Source: Acidobacteriota bacterium (GTDB taxonomy: Bacteria; Acidobacteriota; Terriglobia; Terriglobales; Acidobacteriaceae). From it: a stretch of DNA of 64,000 nucleotides. A program made the position numbers and the translations under genes. The stretch lies in the NCBI GenBank assembly GCA_021780315.1, contig JAJXYY010000007.1:54667-118666 (forward strand), written 5' to 3'. The notes under the pieces were generated by a model. The model saw only the letters and a list, made by a program, of their open reading frames with translations. It was not told the DNA's origin and did no database searches. Positions 46,525 to 55,196 of this stretch are shown piece by piece. Positions within the stretch are counted from its first letter, which is position 1. The number at the start of each line of letters is the position of its first letter.

Positions 46525-47214
46525 ATGGCTCTCCCGAAGATCCTCCTCAGTTGGAGCGGTGGTAAAGACAGCGCCTGGGCGCTCCATCTGCTGTGCCAAC
46601 AAGGCCAGTACGAGGTCGTTGGCCTGCTGACGACCATCAACGAACAGTTTCGCCGCGTCGCCATCCACGGCTATCGTGAGGCACTGCTCGACCAGCAGGC
46701 CATCGCCACCGGTTTGCCACTGTGGAAGGTCGATCTGCCCTTCCCCTGCACCAACGCGGACTACGAGTCACGCATGGCAGCCGTCTGCCTCCGTGCTCGA
46801 GAGGAAGGCCTGCACGGCATCGCCTTTGGCGATCTCTTCCTCGAAGACATTCGCGCCTACCGGGTAGAGAAGCTCACCGGCACCGGCCTCCAACCCATCT
46901 TCCCCGTCTGGGGCATCCCCACCGACCAGCTCGCCCAGCAGATGATCGCCGCAGGTCTGCGCGCACACCTTACCTGCATCGATCCCCGCCACCTCGACCG
47001 CTCCTTTGCCGGACGCTCCTTCGATGCCGACCTGCTCCGCGACCTGCCCGCCACCGTCGACCCCTGCGGAGAACGTGGCGAGTTCCATACCTTTGCCTGC
47101 GCCGGACCCATGTTCTCGCGTAGCATTTGTGTAACCCCCGCTCAGACCGTCGAGCGCGATGGCTTCCTCTATGCCGATCTCCTCCCCACCCCGGACCCGC
47201 TTCCCACGTCGTAG
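46525..47214 (+). CDS. Adenine-nucleotide alpha-hydrolase / ATP-pyrophosphatase (DUF71, diphthine-ammonia-ligase-like)
   Basis: A 229-residue cytosolic PP-loop enzyme. The loop is LLSWSGGKDSAWAL at residues 7-20; further family motifs are GDLFLEDIRAYRVEKL, FPVWGIPTDQLAQQM and DPCGERGEFHTFAC. In eukaryotes and archaea related domains act in diphthamide synthesis, but bacteria lack diphthamide, so the bacterial substrate is unknown. The 3' end overlaps the following GH13-like gene by 44-56 bases in another frame. Identity of the fold is firm; the reaction is open. Confidence 0.85.
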   Translation: MALPKILLSWSGGKDSAWALHLLCQQGQYEVVGLLTTINEQFRRVAIHGYREALLDQQAIATGLPLWKVDLPFPCTNADYESRMAAVCLRAREEGLHGIAFGDLFLEDIRAYRVEKLTGTGLQPIFPVWGIPTDQLAQQMIAAGLRAHLTCIDPRHLDRSFAGRSFDADLLRDLPATVDPCGERGEFHTFACAGPMFSRSICVTPAQTVERDGFLYADLLPTPDPLPTS

Positions 47215-48613
47215 AGCCCTGCTGCAGCTTGCAGCCAGCGCCTGCCTCGCCACCTGCTGCTTCGCCACCTGCTGCCTCGCTGGCGCCTCGGCATACGCCC
47301 AGACCCTCGCCCGTCCAGGCTGGGCTGGCTCCGGCCTCACGCCAAATCCCTGGTGGCGGCACGCCGTAATCTACGCCATCGATCCCCACGACTTTCAGGA
47401 CTCCAACGGCGATGGCACCGGCGACCTCCCAGGTCTTGCACGAAGACTCGACTACCTGCAATCTCTCGGTATCGACGCGCTGTTGCTCCGGCAGCTTGCT
47501 CCCGCAGATTCGGCCATCGAAAAAGTTGCCATTGATCCCGCGCTCGGCACCATCGATGACTTCGACAACCTCGTCATTCAGGCCAGTCGCCACAACATGC
47601 GCATCCTCATCGAGTTGCGCCAGACAGACCCCACCGCCGATGTCTCCGGAATCGCACGCTTCTGGCTCAGCCGCGGTGTCGCTGGCTTTCGACTCGTCGC
47701 TGCCAACACGACTGACACCTCCATCGCCATGCATCAACTCCGCAGCCTCATCCGAGGCTACGTCGGCGAGCGCATCCTCATCGGCGATCCCTCTGCCTCC
47801 ATCGCGCCTCCAGTGCGCGGACACAGCCCCGCCGCCAAAGAGCCTCCGCAACTGCTCGTCGATCCATTCCTCAGTACCGTGCCCACACTGGATGCTGCCG
47901 CGTTTCGCACGGCACTGGAGAAGAACGACTCGCTCCTCTCCTCAGGCAGCGGCCTCCCCCTGGCCATCACGGACGCCATCAGCGACACCCCCGACGCTAC
48001 CCCCAGTGCAGTGCGATTCAGCCACGATCACGAGCAGGACGCCCAGAGCATCGGCAAGCTCATCGCAACCTTGCTGCTCACCACGCGAGCCGCGTCCATG
48101 CTCCAGTACGGCCAGGAGATCGCGCTCGCTCCCACCCCCACCGCGCATCCCCTTATGCCCTGGGGCAAGCCCGACGCCCCTGCCAACGCCAAGACGAGCC
48201 CTCCCGCCATCGCGGCAAATACCCCGCAGCAACCCCCGGCCAACAACGTCGCCACCCAGGATGCCGACCCCGACTCACTGCTCAACTGGTACCGCCATCT
48301 CAGCGTCCTCCAACACAGCAACATGAAGCTCCGCTCCGGGACAACCCTGGTGCTCAACCACGACGCCGACCACGTCGTTGCCTGGGTGCGCAAACCTCAG
48401 GTGGTCTCCCTCAACACTCCCGCTCTCGTCTTCGTCTGCAACCTCTCCGCCAGCCCGGTCAAGCTCTCTCTGCGCCCGGACATGCAGCGCCTCCACCTCA
48501 AGGGCAGCTTCCTTCGCTCCACCCTGCGCTCCGACAACGCCATGGGAGCACTCAATCTCGACGCCATTACCCTCCAGCCCTACGGCATCTACATCGGCGA
48601 GCTTCGCTACTGA
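47159..48613 (+). CDS. GH13 alpha-amylase-like protein lacking catalytic residues
   Basis: A 484-residue protein with a Tat-like exported N-terminus (FPRRRALLQLAASACLATCC), then the GH13 barrel start WWRHAVIYAIDPHDFQDSNG and DLPGLARRLDYLQSLGIDAL. The usual GH13 hallmarks are degraded: the region-II motif GFR-x-D reads GFRLV at 176-180 (nucleophile Asp replaced by Val), region I with DxxxNH reads ELRQTDP, the region-III Glu reads Asp210 in ILIGDPS, while His289-Asp290 of region IV survives. LLLTTRAASMLQYGQEIAL and the C-terminal beta domain are conserved in form. It probably binds glucan or lost activity. The start at 47159 or 47171 overlaps the preceding gene. Confidence 0.75.
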   Translation: MASSMPISSPPRTRFPRRRALLQLAASACLATCCFATCCLAGASAYAQTLARPGWAGSGLTPNPWWRHAVIYAIDPHDFQDSNGDGTGDLPGLARRLDYLQSLGIDALLLRQLAPADSAIEKVAIDPALGTIDDFDNLVIQASRHNMRILIELRQTDPTADVSGIARFWLSRGVAGFRLVAANTTDTSIAMHQLRSLIRGYVGERILIGDPSASIAPPVRGHSPAAKEPPQLLVDPFLSTVPTLDAAAFRTALEKNDSLLSSGSGLPLAITDAISDTPDATPSAVRFSHDHEQDAQSIGKLIATLLLTTRAASMLQYGQEIALAPTPTAHPLMPWGKPDAPANAKTSPPAIAANTPQQPPANNVATQDADPDSLLNWYRHLSVLQHSNMKLRSGTTLVLNHDADHVVAWVRKPQVVSLNTPALVFVCNLSASPVKLSLRPDMQRLHLKGSFLRSTLRSDNAMGALNLDAITLQPYGIYIGELRY

Positions 48614-49800
48614 GACGCCGCATCCCCCTTGCAGTCCTGCAATACCGTCTCGTAGCCCGCATACACCCGGTCGAACACCGCATCCCAGCTACACCCCAAC
48701 GCATACGTACGAGCCGCCGCACGCATCTCCCCCAGCCGCGCTGGACTCTGCGCCACCGCCGCAATCGCCGCGCTGAACCCATCATCCTCTGCCACCACAC
48801 CGGTCACGCCATCGTCCACAATGTACTTTGGGCCACCATCGGGAGTCACCACCGCAGGCACCCCACTCGCCAACGCCTCCAGCACCACATTGCCAAAAGT
48901 GTCCGTGTGCGATGGAAACACCAGCAGATCCATATCCGCATACGTCCTCGCCAGGGCTTCACCGCGCAGCACTCCGGCAAACCTCGCCCGCACCAGCGCT
49001 CTCCGCAGCACAGCCTCCTCGCCCCCGTGCCCTGCGATCACGAACTCCACCCCCCGCACCCCCCGCGCTGCTAACTCCCGCTCCACCCGCGCCAGCAGCG
49101 CCACGTTCTTCTCGATCGAAAGCCGACCCACATAGCCCAGCACCAGCCTGCCATCGTTGGCTTGGCGTGTCCGGCGCTCCGGCGTAAACATCGCGGTATC
49201 TACGCCCCGCTGCATCAGGTTGCCGCGCCGTCCAGTCACCCGCTCCAGCATCGCACACAGCTCGCGGTTAGGGGCAAACAGTACCGCAGCCCGCCGGTAA
49301 AGCTGCGCCGTCAGCCAAAGTGTGCTCGCCTCCACGCTGCGCTGCGCTACAGCCATCGAGCGCGGCGGAAGATGCGGACGCAGCCAGCCCATCCGACGCC
49401 CCGCATACTCATGCAGGTTCGTGTGCCACGACGCAGCCAGCGGAATCTCCAGCCTGCCGGCAAAGTACGCACCCATCAGACCCAACTCACTCGGACCTGT
49501 CACATGGATCACATCCGGACGAAAACGCTCCAGCTCCAGCGCAATCTCATCGCAATGCCGCCAGAACACCGCATCGAACTTCAGGTCTTTCTCCAGCCGC
49601 ACAGAGGCTCGGCTCCGCCCCAGCTCCAGCGTTCGCACTGTGCCGGCCTCGTCCACCGCCTCAGCCCGCGTACCGGCGCGAACACACAACAATGGCAGCT
49701 CGCGACGCATCGCATACGCCACAAAGTTCCGGCTCGTATGAGCCACTCCATTCACTTCATGGAAGGAGTCTGGAAAGTAGGCAACCCGCGCCGCACGCAC
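48607..49800 (-). CDS. GT4-type glycosyltransferase
   Basis: A 397-residue GT-B glycosyltransferase using a nucleotide-sugar donor, cytosolic or membrane-peripheral. The N-domain has YFPDSFHEVNGVAHTSRN and RPDVIHVTGPSELG, typical of lipid- or sugar-acceptor GT4 enzymes. The C-domain has LGYVGRLSIEKNVALLARV, FVIAGHGGEE, and FPSHTDTFGNVVLEALASG with the donor-binding Glu. The acceptor is unknown. The GTG start at 49800 lies three bases past the upstream gene's stop, so it is coupled to the PHP-type gene at 49804. It overlaps the GH13-like gene by seven bases at the 3' ends. Confidence 0.85.
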   Translation of the reverse strand: MRAARVAYFPDSFHEVNGVAHTSRNFVAYAMRRELPLLCVRAGTRAEAVDEAGTVRTLELGRSRASVRLEKDLKFDAVFWRHCDEIALELERFRPDVIHVTGPSELGLMGAYFAGRLEIPLAASWHTNLHEYAGRRMGWLRPHLPPRSMAVAQRSVEASTLWLTAQLYRRAAVLFAPNRELCAMLERVTGRRGNLMQRGVDTAMFTPERRTRQANDGRLVLGYVGRLSIEKNVALLARVERELAARGVRGVEFVIAGHGGEEAVLRRALVRARFAGVLRGEALARTYADMDLLVFPSHTDTFGNVVLEALASGVPAVVTPDGGPKYIVDDGVTGVVAEDDGFSAAIAAVAQSPARLGEMRAAARTYALGCSWDAVFDRVYAGYETVLQDCKGDAASQ

Positions 49801-49803
49801 CGC

Positions 49804-50976
49804 TTAGACGTCGAGCTTCGCCAGCGTCGTACGCATCTCGCCGGACTCGTTCCACGCCATCCGCAAACCGCCCGATAGCGGAGCCGAACCCAGCAATCGC
49901 ACTATGCCAAGCACTCCACTCGCAATACGTGACGGCCGGCCATGCACCCATAGCTCCGACAGCGGTGTCATCATGCCGTTCGCATCCGGATGGTAAACCC
50001 GTTCATCCCAGCGGCGTGACCCAGCCGGAAACTGCGGATAGTCCCGGATCGCATCCAGCGTCGACTGCAGCAGGCGATGCTTCCATGGCTGCGCATACTG
50101 CGGCATAAACAGCACGTGGCTCTGGCGTTCCTTCCGTACCTCGTGCACAAACTCATTGAAGCTCGTCGCGTACGTCAGGTTGATGTTCGCGTTCGGCTCC
50201 ACCCCATGCCGGTCGCCCCCGCTGATCACCAACTGGTTCCACTTGCCCGCCAGCACCGAGACCTCGCGGTTCTCTTTCCAGTTCCGCAGCCCATTCAACT
50301 CCAGCGCATGGATGAACTGGCCGTTCTTCGCCAGAAAGTCGTTCACCAGTACCTCATGCTTGTCATTGCCAATCCGGTACAGGTCCCACAACGGATGGTT
50401 GAAGATAATCAGTACTCCCGGAATCTCATCCAGTTCCGCCAGCATCCCATGCAGCGTGATCGACGTATTCAGGTCGGCAGGGGTCGCGGTAAATGCCTCA
50501 AACCGCTGCATCCAGTCCGCCCCCGTCGCGCTGGGCAGATTGTGGATCCCCAGATGGAACGACGTCTCGTGATACGGAACCGTCCACTCCACCGACACCG
50601 GAATCTGCCGCGCCGAGGGTACCGAGCGCAACAGCATCGGCGCCGTTATGCAGTCATGATCGGTCAGCGACACCATCGCAGGAAGTTGCACGCTGTCTTC
50701 TATCTGGCGGCGCTCCAGGTCAAACGCCAGTCGCGGAGTCAGCGGCGGTGTCCAGTAGCTGCGGGCATAGTCCGGAAATATCCCCGACTGCTCGTGGCAG
50801 CGCTGTTCCAGCCAACGCATGATCGGTTGCAGCGGACCCCACTCCTTCGACAGCTCCGCAATAAAATCCAGCGTCTCTTTCGATTGATTCGTGTGGCTGT
50901 GCAATGAAACGCCGGAGGCAAAACCATGCGCTGCACGCGGCTCCCGCCACAGATATGAGATGCTCGACTGGCTCAT
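49804..50976 (-). CDS. PHP-domain-like metal-dependent hydrolase
   Basis: A 390-residue cytosolic protein with the metal-ligand pattern of the PHP phosphoesterase superfamily: SLHSHTNQS near residue 25, VSLTDHDC near 105, IIFNHPLW near 190 and ISGGDRHGV near 250. PHP domains hydrolyse phosphoesters with two or three metals. The C-terminal 120 residues do not match a domain I recognise. GGGAGG six bases upstream fixes ATG 50976. It is followed by the glycosyltransferase gene with a three-base gap, so both form one unit, perhaps for making a phosphorylated glycan or lipid. The specific substrate is unknown. Confidence 0.75.
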   Translation of the reverse strand: MSQSSISYLWREPRAAHGFASGVSLHSHTNQSKETLDFIAELSKEWGPLQPIMRWLEQRCHEQSGIFPDYARSYWTPPLTPRLAFDLERRQIEDSVQLPAMVSLTDHDCITAPMLLRSVPSARQIPVSVEWTVPYHETSFHLGIHNLPSATGADWMQRFEAFTATPADLNTSITLHGMLAELDEIPGVLIIFNHPLWDLYRIGNDKHEVLVNDFLAKNGQFIHALELNGLRNWKENREVSVLAGKWNQLVISGGDRHGVEPNANINLTYATSFNEFVHEVRKERQSHVLFMPQYAQPWKHRLLQSTLDAIRDYPQFPAGSRRWDERVYHPDANGMMTPLSELWVHGRPSRIASGVLGIVRLLGSAPLSGGLRMAWNESGEMRTTLAKLDV

Positions 50977-51136
50977 CGGCTGCCTCCCGTTCTTCACTAC
51001 TACCTCCAGCATGGGCAGGCATTGTGACGGGAGTGTGACTGCATCAAGAACAGTGCTTCAATTCTGGCGGGCTCGCCGTAACTGTCTGGATTCCTGCCCA
51101 TATCGCCCCCACAGCCCCAACATCCGCTCGCTCCAC

Positions 51137-52189
51137 CTACCGGGTCTTCGCAATATCCGGCCCCAGAATCTCCTGCGCATTGGGAGCAGGCTCCGCTGGA
51201 ATCCCGCTCCACTCGGCCGCCTGCTGCACCTCCCGGGCAGCCTGCTCCCGCTCATAGGCAGACTCCAGGTGGTTCTCCGTCAGGCCCCGCTTCAGCAGCT
51301 CAAATGCCTCCTCCGGCGTGTCCACAAACTGGAACAACTCCAGATCGCCCAGCGCAATCGTCCCCCGCTCGGCCATCGCCTCCAGATTGATCACGCTCTT
51401 CCAGTAGCTCGATCCATAGATGACCACCGTGATCTTCTTCGCCAGCTTCCGCGTCTGCGCCAGCGTCAGCAGCTCAAACATCTCGTCCAGCGTCCCGAAC
51501 CCACCCGGAAACACCACCAGAGCCTTCGCCAGATACGCAAACCAGTACTTGCGCATAAAAAAGTAATGAAACTCGAAGTTCAGCTCCGGGGTAATGTAAG
51601 GGTTCGGCCGCTGCTCAAAAGGCAGCTTGATGTTCAGGCCTATCGTCTTGCAGCCAGCCTCATAAGCCCCGCGGTTGGCCGCCTCCATAATGCCGGGGCC
51701 ACCGCCGGAGGTCACTACAAAACGATGGCGCCGCCCCGGCAGGGAACTCGCCCACGTCGCCAGCATCCCCGCCAGCGTCCGCGCGTCCTCATAGTAGCGA
51801 GACATCTGCACCGCGGCTTCCGCGCGCTTCCGCTGCAACTCCGTCGCCTCGCCGCTTATCATCGCTTCCGCACTCGCAGGCTGCTCTTCCGGAGGTGCAG
51901 GCCGCGCCGATCCTGTGTTCTCCAGCAGGCGCAACTCATGCTTGGCCGTATGGTGACTCTGGAATCGGGCCGAACCAAAAAACACCACCGTGTCCTGAAT
52001 GCGCTCGCGGCGAAACCGCGCCATCGGCTCCTGATACTCGCTCATAATACGGATCAGACGGCCATCCGGCGAGTTGAGAAAGTCCGGATTCTCGTACGCT
52101 AGATGTGCACGTTCCAGCAGGTCCAGGTTTTCTGCCAATTGCTGCGCCGTCAGTTCGCTGAGATCGTCCGTATTTGCTTCATGGGCCAT
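51137..52189 (-). CDS. LOG-family nucleotide-binding protein (lysine-decarboxylase-like fold)
   Basis: A 350-residue protein with both LOG signatures: SGGGPGIMEAANRGA at 161-175 and PGGFGTLDEMFE at 228-239, which bind AMP-type nucleotides and act as phosphoribohydrolases in the best-known members. It is longer than classical LOG proteins of 180-230 residues: a 65-residue N-extension precedes the first strand (VVFFGSAR), and about 80 residues (76-155) with low-complexity Pro/Ala/Glu stretches are inserted before the signature. ATG 52189 is chosen over TTG 52216. It is 23 bases downstream of the small membrane protein on the same strand. The exact reaction is unproved. Confidence 0.85.
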   Translation of the reverse strand: MAHEANTDDLSELTAQQLAENLDLLERAHLAYENPDFLNSPDGRLIRIMSEYQEPMARFRRERIQDTVVFFGSARFQSHHTAKHELRLLENTGSARPAPPEEQPASAEAMISGEATELQRKRAEAAVQMSRYYEDARTLAGMLATWASSLPGRRHRFVVTSGGGPGIMEAANRGAYEAGCKTIGLNIKLPFEQRPNPYITPELNFEFHYFFMRKYWFAYLAKALVVFPGGFGTLDEMFELLTLAQTRKLAKKITVVIYGSSYWKSVINLEAMAERGTIALGDLELFQFVDTPEEAFELLKRGLTENHLESAYEREQAAREVQQAAEWSGIPAEPAPNAQEILGPDIAKTR

Positions 52190-52212
52190 GGGCGCTCTCT
52201 CGTTACCAGGGT

Positions 52213-52548
52213 TCAACCGCGATAGTCGCGATAGTGCACGGCTTCGGAGATCCCAATCCAGATATCCAGCAGCCCAAATCCAGAGATAATGCCACGCACC
52301 GCGCCATTGCGCAATATCGCCGCAATCGCCGGATGGGCGGAGATCAGCATGTTATGGTCCCAGATGCGCGGCCACCACGGCAGCACCATCACCAGTACCC
52401 CAAGATAAACGCAAAAAAGCACCAGAACAAAAAGTGACAGCCGCTGTAGCCACACCGGCGTTGCCTTCTTCGCACTAGCCCTGCCGGAATCGCTCGCGTC
52501 CATCACACTTGGCTCAGGGTCCCGAAATAATTGTGGTTGCCCAGACAT
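52213..52548 (-). CDS. Small membrane protein of unknown function
   Basis: A 111-residue protein with a polar N-terminus (about 35 residues), one strong membrane helix (LSLFVLVLFCVYLGVLVMVL) and a second weaker hydrophobic segment with GIISGFGLLDIWIGI. The loop between them, PWWPRIWDHNMLISAHP, is Trp-rich. I do not know the family. GGGAG four bases before ATG 52548 sets the start. It is paired with the LOG gene and divergent from the HTH-TOBE gene. Confidence 0.65.
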   Translation of the reverse strand: MSGQPQLFRDPEPSVMDASDSGRASAKKATPVWLQRLSLFVLVLFCVYLGVLVMVLPWWPRIWDHNMLISAHPAIAAILRNGAVRGIISGFGLLDIWIGISEAVHYRDYRG

Positions 52549-52617
52549 CAAACTCCCTCGTTTGACCTTAGCAGAGCGGCACAACCTTGTCTCGCCCTTT
52601 GGCAGTACATTAAGGTC

Positions 52618-53022
52618 ATGCCAGCTCCTCCCAGTTTGCTTACGCCACGCCAGGCAGCATCACTGCTGGGCATCAGTTATCCCACCATCAAGCAGTGGAT
52701 ACTCCGTGGATCGCTCCCCACCGTCAAAACCCCCGGCGGTCACCACCGCATCGCCGCCACCGCCCTCACCCGCTACCAGCCTCAGACCGCAGCCAGCAAC
52801 GATCCCCAGTCACCCCGCCAGATCAGCGGACGTAACCAGTTGGTCGGCGTCGTCACCGAGGTCACCATCGACGGACTCATGGCACGCGTCAAACTCCGCA
52901 TCGGAGAGCAGACCATCACCTCCATCATCACCTCCGATGCCGTCCGTGAAATGCGGCTCAAAAAGGGCGACAGCGCAGCCGCAGTCATCAAGTCCACCGA
53001 GGTCATGATCGCCCGGGTCTAA
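52618..53022 (+). CDS. HTH-TOBE one-component regulator / molybdate-type binding protein
   Basis: A 134-residue protein. Residues about 5-50 form a MerR/excisionase-type DNA-binding helix-turn-helix (LTPRQAASLLGISYPTIKQW then TPGGHHRIA). Residues about 70-134 form a Mop/TOBE oxyanion-binding domain (GRNQLVGVVTEVTIDGLMAR, AVREMRLKKGDSAAAVIKST). TOBE domains of this type bind molybdate or tungstate. This would make it a small molybdenum-responsive regulator, but no molybdate transporter is nearby. AAGG lies close upstream of ATG 52618. Domain reading is firm; ligand and targets are inferred. Confidence 0.8.
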   Translation: MPAPPSLLTPRQAASLLGISYPTIKQWILRGSLPTVKTPGGHHRIAATALTRYQPQTAASNDPQSPRQISGRNQLVGVVTEVTIDGLMARVKLRIGEQTITSIITSDAVREMRLKKGDSAAAVIKSTEVMIARV

Positions 53023-53200
53023 CGCCGCCCGCCAGCGTATCCTCCCACCGTGCCGTCGCCTAAGCCGCTTGCTTCCAGTCACATGGTCGCGGCCATCCGC
53101 TCGCACTCCCGCCCGCACCGGCACCCTCCGGAAAATTTCGCCGCCGCATCCCTCCCCGCCTCGCATCCCCCTTGGCTTCCAGCGCCCCACAGATGCGAGA

Positions 53201-55171
53201 ATGGTAGTGATGCTCCAACTCTCTGCTGCCGGCAAGCGATTCGGCCAAAAATTACTCTTTGAAGATGCCAACTGGCTCATTACCCCCGATGAGCGAACCG
53301 GTCTCGTCGGCGGAAACGGCACCGGCAAGTCAACCCTGCTTAAAGTCCTGGCCGGCGTCGAAACGCTCGACTATGGAGCGCTCACCCGCGTCAAAGGAAT
53401 GACCCTCGGCTACCTCCCGCAGGATGGTCTCGCCCTCCGCGGTAAAACCGTCTTCGCCGAGTGCCTCTCCGTCTTCGACCACCTCTACGCCATGGAGGCA
53501 GAGGCCGAGGTGCTCACCTCCACCCTCTCCGAGGCCGACCCCAAATCGAAGGAATATCAGGTCGCAGCCGAGCGCTACTCCGACATCGCTGACCAACTCC
53601 ACGTCCACGATATCTATACCCTGGACTCGCAGGTAGGCGCAGTCCTTGGAGGTCTCGGATTCTCCAAAGAAGACTGGGAGCGACGCACCGAGGAGTTCTC
53701 CGGCGGTTGGCAGATGCGCATCGCCCTCGCTAAGCTTCTGCTGCAGAAGCCAAGCCTGCTCCTGCTCGACGAGCCCACCAACCATCTCGACCTCGAGTCG
53801 CGCAACTGGCTCGAAAACTATCTCCACGACTACCCCAACGCCTTCATCCTCATCTCCCACGATCGCTACTTCCTCGACGTGACCGTCAACAAAACTGTAG
53901 AGCTGTGGAACAAGCGCATGCACACCTACCACGGCAACTACGAGAAGTACGTCACCCAGAAGGAAGAGCGTCGCACGCAGCTCATGAATGCGTATAAAAA
54001 CCAGCGTGACCGTATCGAGGCTCTGGAGGCCTTCATCAACCGCTTCCGCTACCAGGCCACCAAGGCCAAACAAGTCCAGTCGCGCATCAAGGAACTCGAA
54101 AAAATCGAGCGCATCGAAGTCCCGGAAGAAGAAGCAACCATCCACTTCAGCATCCCCCAACCCCCAGCCAGTGGACGCACCGTCATCGAGGTCTCGCACC
54201 TCTGCAAAAACTATCCCACCCCCGATGGCGGTGTGAAAAAAATCCTCGAAGACGTCAGCTTTACCATCGACCGCGGCGACCGCATCGCGCTCGTCGGTGC
54301 AAACGGAGCAGGTAAATCAACCCTTATCCGTATGCTCTCCGGTCTCGAGGCACCCACCAGCGGCGAGATCAAACTGGGGCACAACGTCCTCGCAGACTAC
54401 TTCGCCCAGGACCAGTACAAGGTCCTCGACGGCAACGCCAAGATGCTCGAAGACATCAGCGGCATCGCCCCCAAAGTCCCACAGACCGAACTCCGCAGTC
54501 TACTCGGCTGCTTCATGTTCTCCGGCGACGACGTCTTCAAGACCCTCGGCGTCCTCAGTGGCGGTGAGCGCAACCGCTACGCCATGGCCAAGATGCTCGT
54601 CAGCCCCGCCAATATGCTCCTGCTCGACGAGCCCACCAACCACCTCGACCTCCGCGCCAAAGACGTCCTGCTCGACGCCATCCGCAACTTCACCGGCACC
54701 GTCCTCTTCGTCTCCCACGACCGCTACTTCATCGACGGCCTCGCCACCCGCGTCTTCGAGGTCGAAGACCGCCGCGTCCACATCTATCCCGGAAACTATG
54801 AAGACTATCTCTGGCGTAAACAGGGCGGCCCAGAAAAAGTAACTGAAGCAATCACAAATAGCAGCGTATTTGTAACCAAACCAGTCGTGGAAGCCCCGGT
54901 CGCAGTCATCGACGAGCCCAGGCTCCCCATCAAACGCCTCAACCCCATCAAGCTCCGCCAACTGGAAGACCGCCTCAAGTTCACCGAGGAAGAGATTCCC
55001 CGCCTGGAGCAGGCAATCACCGCAGCCGAAGAAAAAATGGGCATCTTCACCACCGCCGAAGACGCACAGCGCAACGCCGCCCACCTCGACACCCTGCGCG
55101 CCAAACTGGCCAGCATCATCGCCGAGTGGGAAGAACTCGCCCTCGCTCTCGAAGAGCAGCAATCAGCTTAG
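53201..55171 (+). CDS. ABC-F family ATPase
   Basis: A 656-residue soluble protein with two ABC domains and no membrane part; ABC-F proteins act on the ribosome or in related roles. The first domain has GGNGTGKST, FSGGWQMRIALAKLLL, LLLLDEPTNHLD and SHDRYFLD. The interdomain linker is basic and helical (RYQATKAKQVQSRIKELEKI). The second has GANGAGKST, LSGGERNRYAMAKML and LLLLDEPTNHLD. A C-terminal coiled coil (about 590-655, LKFTEEEIPRLEQAI) resembles Uup/YheS-type proteins. ATG 53201 and ATG 53210 are both possible; no good ribosome binding site decides. Convergent with the metallophosphoesterase gene, 25 bases apart. Confidence 0.92.
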   Translation: MVVMLQLSAAGKRFGQKLLFEDANWLITPDERTGLVGGNGTGKSTLLKVLAGVETLDYGALTRVKGMTLGYLPQDGLALRGKTVFAECLSVFDHLYAMEAEAEVLTSTLSEADPKSKEYQVAAERYSDIADQLHVHDIYTLDSQVGAVLGGLGFSKEDWERRTEEFSGGWQMRIALAKLLLQKPSLLLLDEPTNHLDLESRNWLENYLHDYPNAFILISHDRYFLDVTVNKTVELWNKRMHTYHGNYEKYVTQKEERRTQLMNAYKNQRDRIEALEAFINRFRYQATKAKQVQSRIKELEKIERIEVPEEEATIHFSIPQPPASGRTVIEVSHLCKNYPTPDGGVKKILEDVSFTIDRGDRIALVGANGAGKSTLIRMLSGLEAPTSGEIKLGHNVLADYFAQDQYKVLDGNAKMLEDISGIAPKVPQTELRSLLGCFMFSGDDVFKTLGVLSGGERNRYAMAKMLVSPANMLLLDEPTNHLDLRAKDVLLDAIRNFTGTVLFVSHDRYFIDGLATRVFEVEDRRVHIYPGNYEDYLWRKQGGPEKVTEAITNSSVFVTKPVVEAPVAVIDEPRLPIKRLNPIKLRQLEDRLKFTEEEIPRLEQAITAAEEKMGIFTTAEDAQRNAAHLDTLRAKLASIIAEWEELALALEEQQSA

Positions 55172-55196
55172 TCGCAGCGCCATCCGCCGCCGGCAA

